From assembly GCF_963678635.1 (NCBI RefSeq), contig NC_087068.1, positions 43,453,080-43,517,079 on the forward strand: DNA of 64,000 nucleotides, written 5' to 3'. A model generated the notes under the pieces. The model searched no databases, was not told the origin of the DNA, and saw only the letters and a program-made list of their open reading frames with translations. Position 1 is the stretch's first letter. Every line of letters begins with the position of its first letter. The translations under genes were made by a program, and so were the position numbers. This document shows, piece after piece, positions 1 through 9,756 of this stretch. This stretch comes from Symsagittifera roscoffensis. Its lineage: Eukaryota; Xenacoelomorpha; Acoela; Convolutidae.

Positions 1-917
1 TCCATACGTGTCTGACTTCCATTGGTATGGCAAATACCTTGCATACAGTCTCAAACAACTCAAGTCTCCTGCTGTAGTCTATAGCGTGTATCGATTCTGC
101 CGTAGCTGCCTTCGACTCCCCGTACTTCGTTACATTTTCTTCGATCCATCGTAACGCCAACATCGTACTTACTACCAAGATGGTCACATTCTGCTGTTGA
201 TCGGGTAACCCGATTGACCGAATTTCTTCTACATCCCACACTAAGCAAAGGTTTGTATGCTCCGGTACCACACTGTCTGTGCCAAGCAGTGGCATGGGCA
301 TTCCCCACGTGTAATTTCTATGCTTCGGAGATTGCGTTCCCCCGAGGCTTCCAGCAGAGGCTCCAGTTCCATCATCTTCTCGTGCACCACATCATCTTCC
401 TGCGGCATTGGGACATTACCAATCGGCTTCCCGATGGCGTTCTGTCTCTCAAAATTGCTCCTATTTTCATCTCCCAAGCTCAAGAATTCATCTCCCCAGA
501 TTTCACTCAAGTCATCTCTTTGTGCCTTCGGCACCTTTCCCAGGATCTTCTTCAACAGTCTGGGTGAATGATGCGACTTTCGAGCTAGCCGTACGCACTT
601 GGGTACCGAGAAGGCCTTATCCACTAGTATCCTTTGGCTGGATACCTCCACCATTGCCATGTACATACGTTGGCCATTACTGATCCCACCATAGACTTTG
701 CATTTACCGGCAGGCCATAAGCTTCGCTCACTGGAAATCCCATCTCCGCCTCTAGACCAATCTTCCATCCTCTGATATGTTTTTGGGTGGATTGCAACGC
801 CCCTGGCCACGACTCCACGCTCAACGCCGTCACCAAATGGTGTTCAGATTCCAGCATCTCGAGTGATTGCAGACTACACATACTAGAGAAGAACCCCAGC
901 GCCGTTGCTATATTCAC
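1..917 (-). pseudogene. Unrecognised terminal ORF of the large retroelement, broken, runs off left edge
   Basis: Minus-strand coding-like sequence continues left of the 818-residue frame. The frame is open from 917 to 624, then continues in a second frame from about 700 to 241, then in a third to about 60, and again shifts toward base 1, so at least three frameshifts are needed. The first part is rich in hydrophobic residues with a few cysteines and tryptophans; the middle part is basic then acidic (many E, D and K). No domain is recognised. It begins only about 18 bp after the stop of the preceding frame, suggesting an overlapping or closely spaced ORF of the same transcript. It could be the last gene before the 3' LTR, but that cannot be seen here. 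Confidence 0.4.
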
Positions 918-934
918 CGTATAACACTCAGCCT

Positions 935-3391
935 TTATCTTTCTGTTATATCACCAAACCAAGTGACTAGATCTTCTCCCTGAAAAGATTGCATTCTGAC
1001 ACAAAATCGTCCATCACAGGTGTGCCCTCCGCCTCCGCACGTCAAGTCAAGACAGCTACCAGGCTCCAACTTCTTTACCAATCCCAGCTTACTCGTTGTT
1101 CCACCCGACTCTTTACTCTGTTGTAGGATCAATTTGTGTATCACGTCCAACGTTCCCAGATCCTCATCTTTTGTCGGTGTTAGCCTTACTCGTTCCGTGA
1201 CTTCTTCAATCAAGCTTGCATGGGGATTGGGACAGCAGGAAGGTCTCAGCAATTTCCAAACCGTTCCCAAGTTCGTAGTCATCATGCCATTTCCGTTTCC
1301 CATTCTCAATTCTACTCTTTGGCGCGAGCGCGGCGCGCTTGTCACCTTTGGCGTCGCCTCAAGTAGCAGGCCTATGCTCGGGTTTTCCCTTTCCGTTGGA
1401 TCGATTACGATTATCTTCTCCGGCCAAAACTTCAAGAGCTCCGCCACCTCATGATTCCTGTAAGCGCTGGCGGCTTCTGAATTCAAGAAACGATTATACG
1501 CTATTCCCATCACTCCAGAAACGTATTGATGCTCTCCCTTTTTATTGGGTCTCGCGTAACCCTCAGCCAAGGCTAGGTTGCGATGCACGTCATGCCCCTC
1601 TTCAAATTTCTTGTTGTGGAATCTTCGTATCTCATCCAGTTTTCTAAGATTCTCTAGGGGTTGTCTCGAGTCATCCTCCTTCTCAATTCCCGTACTCTGG
1701 TACACGTTCAGTATGACGGTGGAGACTCTTCTCTCCATGGTTTTGCTCCCCATGGCCCTCTGATGACACGCTTGGACGGTGATATTGTTCATTACGGACA
1801 TTATCCACCTCAAGAAACAAGTGGCATCTTTTCTTCTCGCCAGACTCAGACCGGAGTTGTCCCTCGCGACGTGTTGTACCAGCATCTGATAGACCTCCAG
1901 GTTTTTATTGCCTAACTTCAATTTGTCACATGAAGTCAAGACCTCCAACTCTATTCCCACTAAGATCCATGCGAACATCAGTTGTCCCGCAGTTCTGACG
2001 AAGGGATTCGCCATTAGAGGCAATGTTGATGAAGGTGTTCTCATCGCCTCCTCGAAATAATCTCGCAACAGGCTCTGCCAAGTTCGCTTTAGCTGACTTC
2101 CCAACTCCAGTTTGTTGACTTCGGCTTTCTGTTGAGTAGCCCAATTGCGACGCTTGCGGGACACCCCTTGATCAAGCTTCTTCAGACAGTCCTCCAATTC
2201 CTTCATCGTCTCTAGGGCCACCCACCAAGGTCGAGCCGTATTCCTTGTCGCGTTCTTCTCAAGAGGGTCATTGGACACTTGTTTGCCAACAGCTTGATGT
2301 TCGCTCGAGATCGATTCTCTGCCCACATCCACTTCCCAGGTTTGTCCACTCGTCGAACCCTTTTTCGAACCTGCCTTCTGAGGTTTGAAGTCCTCCTCCG
2401 TTACCAGACTTGTCGGGGCCTCTATATCTTTCGCTATTTCGGTTAGCCTCCTTGGTCCGGAGTTACTCTTGTAGGCTGTCGTCTTCCACCGCGCCAAGAT
2501 CATGGGGGCGGTCTCCCTCAACTTCTTTTCCGAAACAGCATCCACCGACGGGCTGCTCAACTCCTCCATCTCCCGCTTCCTTTTTCGAGACTTCATACCT
2601 TTGCTTGGGGGTGTCGTCACTACCATCACAGATTCGATCTCTCCGTCCCGGTCCGACCCTTCCAACTCGTGCCTCCCCCCTGCTCGAGTCTTAAGGATAT
2701 TAGTACTCTTAATCATATTGCTAGTCTTAATCTTATCCTCCCCTTTAATTTTAATTATTTTATCATCAGTCTTTTTCTTCAGAGTAGAGCCGTCTTTACA
2801 TTCATCATCTCTGGTCTTCCGTCGCGTCTCCCTCAACTTGACCATCTTGCTCAGCAACTCCTTTCTGGCTTTCTCATCCAGTCCGGTGGCCATCAACACT
2901 GGTTCTCCAAACTTGACCACCGTGTTCCACAGTTCTTCCTTGAAGTCATCTAGCGTGGTCTCGCTCTTCATCTCCTGATCAAATTCACTCAAGAAGTGCC
3001 GCCAAGCCTTCTCATCTAGAGTCCCCAGAAACATATCTGTGTTCCCCTCAAATGTATTCTTTTGCCTCTCCTCAGCACTCAAGAGTATCATCCCCATGTT
3101 GGAAGTTTCAGCTGTCAGCGGTAGTTCCAGGTTCTTACGGGGGGATGAGGACAGTGGTGGCGTGGCACTGTCCGCCCAATCGTCTCCGCTCAAGTCCCGC
3201 AGCAGCTCCTGGGCGGTGAAATCCACCTCTGCTGGTTTCCGCTGAGGCGTATTCCCCACATCCATTTCCTCCCCCGTTTCACTGAGAGTTTCGTACATGC
3301 TCTCTTCTCCCGACTCAGCTTGCCTTCTCTCGAGTATCTTCCTAAATCGATCCTCTACAGGGCCACTTCTCCTGTCTCCAGGAGTGCCCAC
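935..3391 (-). CDS. Intact 818-residue ORF of unknown function in the large retroelement
   Basis: This is the longest uninterrupted reading frame in the window. The N-terminal third is acidic and Ser/Thr/Pro-rich. A lysine-rich low-complexity stretch follows at about residues 190-235, then a basic cluster (KSRKRKR near residue 265) that resembles a nuclear localisation signal. The middle, about residues 385-600, is rich in predicted helix with W, L and R. The C-terminus has a short cysteine/glycine motif (CLDLTCGGGGHTC, then CxxxFC-like) that could bind metal. I recognise no family. The frame opens on a GTG; the first ATG is near residue 32, and a coding-like frame lies just upstream (3380-3641) in another phase, so the true protein probably starts there. 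It differs from its neighbours in being unbroken, which may be chance or later relaxation of the other frames. Confidence 0.55.
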   Translation of the reverse strand: MGTPGDRRSGPVEDRFRKILERRQAESGEESMYETLSETGEEMDVGNTPQRKPAEVDFTAQELLRDLSGDDWADSATPPLSSSPRKNLELPLTAETSNMGMILLSAEERQKNTFEGNTDMFLGTLDEKAWRHFLSEFDQEMKSETTLDDFKEELWNTVVKFGEPVLMATGLDEKARKELLSKMVKLRETRRKTRDDECKDGSTLKKKTDDKIIKIKGEDKIKTSNMIKSTNILKTRAGGRHELEGSDRDGEIESVMVVTTPPSKGMKSRKRKREMEELSSPSVDAVSEKKLRETAPMILARWKTTAYKSNSGPRRLTEIAKDIEAPTSLVTEEDFKPQKAGSKKGSTSGQTWEVDVGRESISSEHQAVGKQVSNDPLEKNATRNTARPWWVALETMKELEDCLKKLDQGVSRKRRNWATQQKAEVNKLELGSQLKRTWQSLLRDYFEEAMRTPSSTLPLMANPFVRTAGQLMFAWILVGIELEVLTSCDKLKLGNKNLEVYQMLVQHVARDNSGLSLARRKDATCFLRWIMSVMNNITVQACHQRAMGSKTMERRVSTVILNVYQSTGIEKEDDSRQPLENLRKLDEIRRFHNKKFEEGHDVHRNLALAEGYARPNKKGEHQYVSGVMGIAYNRFLNSEAASAYRNHEVAELLKFWPEKIIVIDPTERENPSIGLLLEATPKVTSAPRSRQRVELRMGNGNGMMTTNLGTVWKLLRPSCCPNPHASLIEEVTERVRLTPTKDEDLGTLDVIHKLILQQSKESGGTTSKLGLVKKLEPGSCLDLTCGGGGHTCDGRFCVRMQSFQGEDLVTWFGDITER

Positions 3392-3641
3392 CGACAGGGG
3401 TGAGGGTGTCGCGGGGTTGCTTTCTATACTCCGTCAGGGCTACATACAACGAGCCTGCCGCATCCAGCTCTTTCCCTTCTTGCCTCATTTCCACCTGTTC
3501 CAATCCGTAAGGTGCTCGATACTTGCTCGTGACAAACTTCATCTCGTCCTTCAGCGCAATGTGTCCCTCTTCTACGACCATCCTGCCATCATCCCATATC
3601 GGTGATCCATTCTCCAGGCTCGCCCGATCAAGCGTTCTCAA
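3380..3641 (-). pseudogene. Probable N-terminal segment of the 818-residue ORF, frameshifted
   Basis: An open frame starting with ATG at 3641 encodes about 85 residues of acidic, coding-like sequence up to a TLTPV motif near 3390. There the frame must change by one base to continue into the 818-residue ORF. The ATG lies about 75 bp after the stop of the SGNH-like polyprotein (3716), so a separate ORF probably begins here. The join is inferred from uninterrupted coding character on both sides of the shift. Confidence 0.4.
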
Positions 3642-3715
3642 GATTTAATTTAGTTAATTTTGATATCGCAGATGTGGAAATAGACCACCGCCGTATATCC
3701 AATGAAGAAGGGATC

Positions 3716-6104
3716 CTAGCCATCGGTGAACTCCACTTGCTGTTTCTCTACTGTAGCTCTCGCGAATAGGGATGGTACTACCAGGGGGCTGTTCATCCCC
3801 ATGGTCATTCTCCTGACTGTTTGAAACTCAGGAATGGTCGCGGGTAAGACTTCCTTCTCCAGTGTCGCCTCCAGCTCCTTCTTTACCAACTCAAATCTCT
3901 TTTTCCACGCGGGGATTCTCAAGATCTCTTGTCCATTCGCCGTCAGGGGATTCAGGTTCCAAAACGTGGGATACGTCTCTATGGGGCCTTCACGTTTTCC
4001 ACCTATCCTGCACTGCAGTTGCCCCCGGAAATTGAATTCCACCAACTCGGGATCTTTCACCTTCCCAAAGAGCACTGTGTTACTCATCCGCGCCCTGAGC
4101 ACCTCTTGTTGACACCAGTTCAGCGCCGTCCCATCCAACACGCTTATTAAGCTCACGTGCACTACTGAATGGCGGTATGCAGCCACTAGAGGGTCAGGAA
4201 AGGCGTAAGTTACCGCTGGTCCGTAGATACAAGTCACAACTTCCTCTAGTCCCCTGATCATTCCCACCGGTCTGACCTCATCGCCAGGCATAGATCCGTC
4301 ACTAGAGGGATACAACCATTCGCCTCCCTCCATTCCTCTCTAGTCCTCGGGTTCTTTTCTTCACCGGTAATGTGTCGGTTCTGCATCAGTAGATATTCCA
4401 CCAGCAAAGTCTTCAGTCCCGCCGTGCACTTGTATGAACAAGTGTCTATGCTCAAGTGGGTTTTTCCCATCGACAGGGGTTCTCCATATTTCATCAGCCG
4501 ATGGAATGACACCAATTCGCCATGACTTCCGGAATGACACCAATTCGGCTAACAAGAGGCTTATGGGCACCAGCGCCAGATATCCATCAATCCGAAGTGT
4601 CTCCACACCCCGGCTGAACATATACGCTGGTCCCATGTTAAACAGGTATCTCGGGTAAACTAAGTATAGGGATAACAGGAGACTTATGGGCATGTTCAAG
4701 AGTTCTTGCACAAAGGCCCCAAAAATGGTCTCTTTTGCACAAAACACTCCAGCCATGTATCTCTTCTCCCAACAAGGACTCAAGAATTCCAGTATCTCGT
4801 GATCTCTCCTCGTCCTCAGCTCACCTTTTGCATGTTCCCGCCAGAATCCTCCAATGGTGACCTCATTAATTGACGTGACAAACCTGGCCACCGTCATCTC
4901 CCTGCTCTCGGCTACCTCCAATTGTTCCTCGAGAAATTCACAGATCTGCTTCACGAGAGGTGGGGCACTCTCCCTTGTCTTGTCAGTAGCATTCTCGAGT
5001 CTGGGTGTTAAAAACGGCCACTTGCCTCTCTCTTGCGTTAGTCGATACACCATCGACTCTAGTTGCTTCTCAGTCGCAGCCACGAATTTCCTTTCGTTGC
5101 TTGGTCCCTTTGATTTGCTCGTGGAACTCGTGATGGTCACGTCCATGCCTCGGAACCACAAGCTGGCTGTCAGGTGACTTATTATCGGGTGGTCATCCCC
5201 TATTGTCGGACTGAATTTCAGCTGCCTGGCAAAGTTCGAGATCTCGAGTAAGAGGACCTCATCCAGCACAATGAGTATATCTGCTAATTCATAGAATCCC
5301 CTCAAGGCATGGGATACGTCCGCCCACGCCGCCGCCAGTTCTGACTTCCGTATTCTCAAGTTCGTAGGTTCCAGCTCTCGGTTGGGAGCTGCCATCAGGA
5401 TCCGCCATGCGTTCCCTTCAGCTATCAGAATCAAAATAGCACACACAAACTGCAGAGCAAGGGGGCATGCTTGCGTATCCGGGGGATGTCATGAATACCA
5501 CCTTCGTTTTGGATCCAAATCGCGAACTGACGTTTTCCTGTACCTCATTCATTGCGACAAACAGCGTCTGGATGGCCTCCCATATTTTCTTTAGCGTAGG
5601 CTTGTCCCCTTTCAGCTGCTCTAGAAGCCCAGCCGCATGCAGGTGATCATTCATTCCCGCGAACAGCAGCAGCTCTGGTTCGCAAGGCATTTCCGACTTT
5701 ATCGCCACCACCAAGGTCAACATCTGGTTCAATTCTACACCCGGCAGCGAGTATACCAGAATTTCTGGCCAAAATAACTTGGGAGACGTTCCTTCGAAGT
5801 CCGATCCCGTCACAATGATCACTCTCGCGGCCGCTGGATCTGCTCTGTCATACACTGCCAGTGTCTTGGCTAATTGAGCATTGCCACAGGGTTTCCCACA
5901 TCTTGGGTCATCTGCCAACTTCGCACCCTCGTAAGCGGAGTCTGGCAATTCCATCTCCCTTGGATCCAGTAGCTTGTCCACCACCCTCAACTGTTCAGGA
6001 GTCGCCAATCTGATTCTGGCGATACTTGTTCTGTGCTTAGGTGGCTCCACTATGAGCCCCGGACTCCCCAGCAACTTGAGAGGTCTGTAATTTATCGGTC
6101 CCAT
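3716..6104 (-). pseudogene. Second, divergent SGNH-hydrolase-like domain plus long C-terminal region, frameshifted
   Basis: Coding-like sequence runs through several phases: 6104-5418, 5446-4361, 4515-4258 and 4333-3716, so at least three frameshifts. In the first frame, residues 96-103 read a hydrophobic strand followed by TGSDF, and residues 145-154 a strand followed by AGMNDH. This is the order and spacing of blocks I and III of SGNH hydrolases (normally GDS and GxND). A PGVEL segment near residue 121 could be block II. The next frame has a strand then a TSPG-type turn, as after block III. I see no convincing DxxH block V. The rest, to 3716, is about 500 residues of alpha-helical sequence without a recognised family, ending on TAG. 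It sits directly downstream of a better SGNH-like domain, suggesting tandem duplication followed by divergence. Confidence 0.5.
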
Positions 6105-7327
6105 GATCAGCCGTCTTCATCATTTTTGCTCTTGAGAAATGTGCTTCGTGGGCCTTTAGCCAGTCTACGCACTGGTGTCGACTCAAGTCCTCGTGTGACA
6201 CATGCTTGAGCCCCAGGACTTCTGCCAACTCTTGTCTGCATTCCAGATCCTCTAGGTCCAACTCCTTCACCTTCTCCAAATACCGCGTTCGACTTGCCTC
6301 CGCTGTCTTCTCTACTCTCTTATCCTCTACCACTACCACTGAGGATACCACTGAACTCTGGCGGGTTGATGACTCCGCTTCTTCAGCTTACATTGGCGTG
6401 GAACACGGTAGTCTGGTCTGGCTGCTTCTCGAGCTGTCTCTTGAGTTGACTCCCACTCCCAGGCGACTGGACAGGGGTCTTGTGGCAAGGAATCGGGCCG
6501 TCATAAGCAAGTCTGCCTCCAACTCATTTATGTGCCTCTGGAAGACATTATTCAACCACTCCACGCCCCTAGGCCTGTCGAAGTGGATTCCATCTGAGGA
6601 CGAATCCTCTGGGAAGGACTGCTCCATCTGGTCGGCTACGTCCAACAACCTGATGGCGAGAACGCTCCTTTGATGTATCCGCTTGATTATCCCGTTCAGA
6701 ACTATCCCGTTATTTATCCCGTTATTTCTCGTTCATCTCCATCGCAGGTTGGTCAGCCATCATGTTGTAAGGGATGGTGCAAACGGTGAGTATGGCGGGA
6801 TCCATCTGAATCCGCAACTCCTCCCAGATGCAGGTCATTTTGTCGTGTAGTCTCATGACTTTCCTTAATTCCCCTCTGGACACATCATTGGTCCCCATCA
6901 TCAGGGTCACTGTGTACATCTTAGCCATCCCTACCATCTCGAGTGACGCCAACATCTGCGGCGTTGCGGCTCCGGAAAAACTCAAGACTCCAGTCTGCCA
7001 GTGCGACTGAATTTGGGTCAGCACCCGTATCAGGCTGTCCCCTACGATCAGATGAACTGCACCCTCAGGTATTCGCGGCTGTGTGTAGTATTCAGCCCAG
7101 GACGCATCATGGAAGCAATCCCTTCTCGCCCGCTGCGCCGCGTTCCAATCCATGCGATTGTGCCGGTGGTATCTGCCCTCCGTGTTCTTCTTGTAGCTTG
7201 CGATCACCACGCTCCTGACCGGTTGCTCTCTCCAAGTCGGGGGTACCTCCGCTCGAGCTGGACTTTGGCGACTTCTCAGCTGTAGCCTCTCATGTAATTC
7301 CTTAAGACGCGACGAGCTCCCGCTCAC
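6105..7327 (-). pseudogene. SGNH/GDSL-esterase-like domain in the retroelement, broken
   Basis: The frame 7327-6722 contains a strand followed by GDS (residues 96-98, nucleophile Ser98), SFSGA (about 117-121, block II Gly) and MMGTNDVS (about 144-150, block III Asn). After a frameshift near 6700, the frame 6648-6388 carries DGIHF (residues 19-23), the DxxH of block V. All four SGNH blocks are therefore visible in the right order, so the ancestral protein was very likely a functional hydrolase fold. An in-frame TAA at 6388 leads into a charged helical linker (6351-6037). SGNH/esterase domains are known in ORF1 of CR1-like non-LTR retrotransposons; finding one after the integrase of a Gypsy-type element is unusual. 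The substrate cannot be inferred. An in-frame TAG at 7328 separates it from the upstream coiled coil. Confidence 0.7.
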
Positions 7328-8293
7328 CTAACTGCTGCTCGTGGTTGAGCTCGGGGTGTATTCCGGCAGTGCCACGTCCATCAACGGGCGTATCGGTTGC
7401 GTCGTCTCTGAACCGCGCAGGGAGGATGCTGGTTCGGTTGGTATCCATACATCCAGTCCCTCGTTTATGTATTCTTGAGCCGCACGGTCCAAGTTGAATC
7501 TCCCCTTCGACCTGGGAGCCTCATTCACCTCCATACGCGACTCCGGCCTTGAGCTCGCAACAGCTCGTTTCGACGTCCTGGTTTCCTTTTGCTTTTGTTG
7601 GTCGAGCTCTCGTTGTTGCCTTTGGATTCTTTCAAGTTTCGACTTCAACTGCTCGAAATTCGCCGCGTTCTCTCGCATCCTCTGCTCCTACTGGTGTTCT
7701 GCTCTCAACATCTCAAGGTCACGACGCGCCTGATCCCTCTCAAGGATCGCCTGGTCCCTCTCCAGATTTGCCTGATTTCTCTCGAGTTTCGCGCTACCCC
7801 GGTCAAGATTCGCTTTGTTCTTTTCCCTCTGCGCCCTCTCGAGTTCCCTTTTCAAGTTGCTGAGGTCAGGATACATCTCTTCCGTTTGCTGGGCTCTCGT
7901 CATATAAGGTGGCCTGCTCGTGGACTGGCTAGTCGATCTTGCTGACGGTCTGACCGGCAATGGGAATTCTCTCGCGCCGTACTCAGTCTTGTTGCCTAAG
8001 CCAGGATTCCTCGCCAAGTCGAATCCTCTCACCCCTCCATCCGCGTTCCAGGATAGCCATCTCGTCTGTTCCTGATTGGATATACCTTCCGTGGTGTAGC
8101 CGACCATCAAGACAGCTTCGGTCGCGGATTCCCTGCACTCACCTTGCTCCTCTAATTGCAGGATGACATTCAACATCACTGCCATCCTCTCGTCCACTTG
8201 GGTGAAGTCCAGGTCCCTCAAACGCCTGTACAACTCATCGAGCGTCGGCCTCTTTAGTACCGCAGGCATGGACTTCCAAAATCGATCTGCCAT
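7328..8293 (-). pseudogene. Coiled-coil N-terminal part of the SGNH polyprotein
   Basis: One continuous phase from the ATG at 8291-8293 to 7328, interrupted by an in-frame TAG at 7688 and ended by TAG at 7328, after which the SGNH domain follows in the same phase. The first 90 residues are a compact helical region. Residues about 150-240 are a long coiled coil built from repeated NLERDQA/KLERNQA heptad-like units, with further E/Q/K-rich helix beyond 7678. A frame extends upstream to 8329, but the ATG at 8293 begins the better coding sequence. It probably acts as an oligomerisation or RNA/particle-binding head of the SGNH-bearing protein, by analogy with coiled-coil ORF1 proteins of retrotransposons. 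That role is inference. Confidence 0.5.
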
Positions 8294-8321
8294 TTTTACA
8301 ACTTCTAGGTTATCTCGCGCA

Positions 8322-8392
8322 CCAACCAACTCGTGAATTACCGAACCAACTCGTGAATTACCGTACCAACTCGTGAATCACTACCAACTTGA
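8322..8392. repeat. Short tandem repeat, about 19-20 bp unit, 3-4 copies
   Basis: The string ACCAACTCGTGAATTACCG recurs at about 8325, 8345 and 8364 with small changes, followed by a partial copy. It lies immediately upstream, in element orientation, of the coiled-coil/SGNH ORF. Confidence 0.8.
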
Positions 8393-8802
8393 GTACTCGA
8401 GAAATCTCTTCTGAATGTTTCTAATCGTGAACTTTGTTCAAGACTTTCTAACTCTCTTTTCTCTTTCCATTGAGTGTGTTTTAGTCGTCAACTTTGTTTT
8501 GATCAAATCAATCTGAAACTAAAATCCATTTTTTAGACTAAGGTGTCATATTCCTAACCTAAACCCCCCCCCATTATTGTAGTTGAAACCTTATCCCTCC
8601 GTCCGTTTTACTAAAATAATTCAATTGGAAGTTTTTAAGAGCATGCAGATTCATCTAATGTTTTAGCACCATCATTCTTTTAATTTATAATTGTCATGCC
8701 AATCACGTTAAAACCCATCTACCTGCCCCGAGGTCCCCATGTACCCTAAAATCAAGATCCACTTGTACCCCCAACTCGAGACCTCCGTTTTCCACTCGTA
8801 GC
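8393..8802. other. Non-coding spacer inside the large retroelement
   Basis: About 410 bp without a supported frame, between the end of the macrodomain-like ORF and the SGNH polyprotein. It is AT-rich compared with both neighbours and contains a C run near 8565-8575. It could be an untranslated region holding a promoter or splice site for the second set of ORFs, or the scar of a deletion. Nothing decides this. Confidence 0.4.
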
Positions 8803-9756
8803 TCAGGCGATACTCAAGTAGTACTTCTTGTGTAAGTGTACCATTATCTCTGTTTCTGCGAAGACCACGTGTAGGATGGCATACAACTCCCTTGGGCTCA
8901 ACTTGCTACTGTTTGGGTCATAAACTGGCATCGAGACCTCCATTATCCCTCTTTCAATCAAGAAATCCCTCAGTCTCGTTAGTGTTAACATCACGTGTTC
9001 AGGATCTATCGTGTTCGCCTCATTGACCCTCGTCACTAGAAAGCACAGGTATTTGCCCGGGACTTGTGCCACTGATGGCGCAGCCATTCCTCCCAGCCCC
9101 GGTCTCTGTCTGAACAGAAACTCCACGTTCTGGTTTTCTCTCTTGAATTCGGCCTCCAGTCTCGATTTGAAGCTCACGTCTTCCGTTATACAGATCGCGC
9201 TAGACCTGTCTGACAGAATGAAGTCGCTGTCCGTTATTAGGATGTTCTCCGAGTATTCATTGGGGATTTGAAATTTCGTTTTGAAATTTCGTCCTATGAT
9301 AGGTTCGGATTCTTCCTCGCCCAGTTCTAGTCCGTTGGTCTCTCTTACTTCCCTCAGTTTCTTTATCATCAAATTTTCGCTGTGGGTAAGTCCTACCCCC
9401 ACTCCGCGGACAAAAATATTTATCGACGTCCCCGTCGATGATGCTGGGTCTAAATTATCTGGGAGTATTTCTAGCGGCTTGTCGATTGCTGTCCAACCGG
9501 AGAGGGGATCTTCCGTTTCCACATGTTGTTCTGCTGACACGTCGACCTGCTGGATGCTTAGCCCTTCATCTTCTTCGCTCTTGACCCCACACATCCACTC
9601 TAGTATTCTCAGGTTCGTGTTCTCCCTCCTCTCTATCTCGCTCTGCTCCAGATCTGTTTCTTGTTCTGGTGTGGAGTAGTCCTCCTTTGGGTAGTGTTCA
9701 CTGTCGTTGATGATTTGCCATTCATCGTCTGCCACCGATTCGCCCACACTCAGTAA
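8803..9756 (-). CDS. Macrodomain-like module downstream of integrase
   Basis: An open frame of about 314 residues in the same phase as the integrase tail, separated from it by one TAG at 9757-9759. The first 150 residues are acidic and probably disordered. The last 145 or so follow the plan of TARG1/OARD1-type macrodomains: a strand with ITDSDF then ICITED, a helix with EFKR, a glycine-rich loop RPGLGGMAAP, a strand YLCFLVTR, a helix, GIMEVSMP, then a helix and a final strand IMVHL. The remembered family has a matching YLIT(K) strand, a (G)VTxLSMP strand and a terminal xITVY strand. The loop after SMP, which in TARG1 holds IGCGLD with the catalytic Asp, is here YDPNSSKLS, so ADP-ribosyl hydrolase activity may be lost or changed. 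Alternative: an unrelated Rossmann-like fold. Confidence 0.5.
   Translation of the reverse strand, partial: LLSVGESVADDEWQIINDSEHYPKEDYSTPEQETDLEQSEIERRENTNLRILEWMCGVKSEEDEGLSIQQVDVSAEQHVETEDPLSGWTAIDKPLEILPDNLDPASSTGTSINIFVRGVGVGLTHSENLMIKKLREVRETNGLELGEEESEPIIGRNFKTKFQIPNEYSENILITDSDFILSDRSSAICITEDVSFKSRLEAEFKRENQNVEFLFRQRPGLGGMAAPSVAQVPGKYLCFLVTRVNEANTIDPEHVMLTLTRLRDFLIERGIMEVSMPVYDPNSSKLSPRELYAILHVVFAETEIMVHLHKKYYLSIA

Noticed and set aside
1020-7945. Many plus-strand open frames opposite the large element
   Set aside because: They mirror the GC-rich minus-strand coding sequence and carry no recognisable motif.
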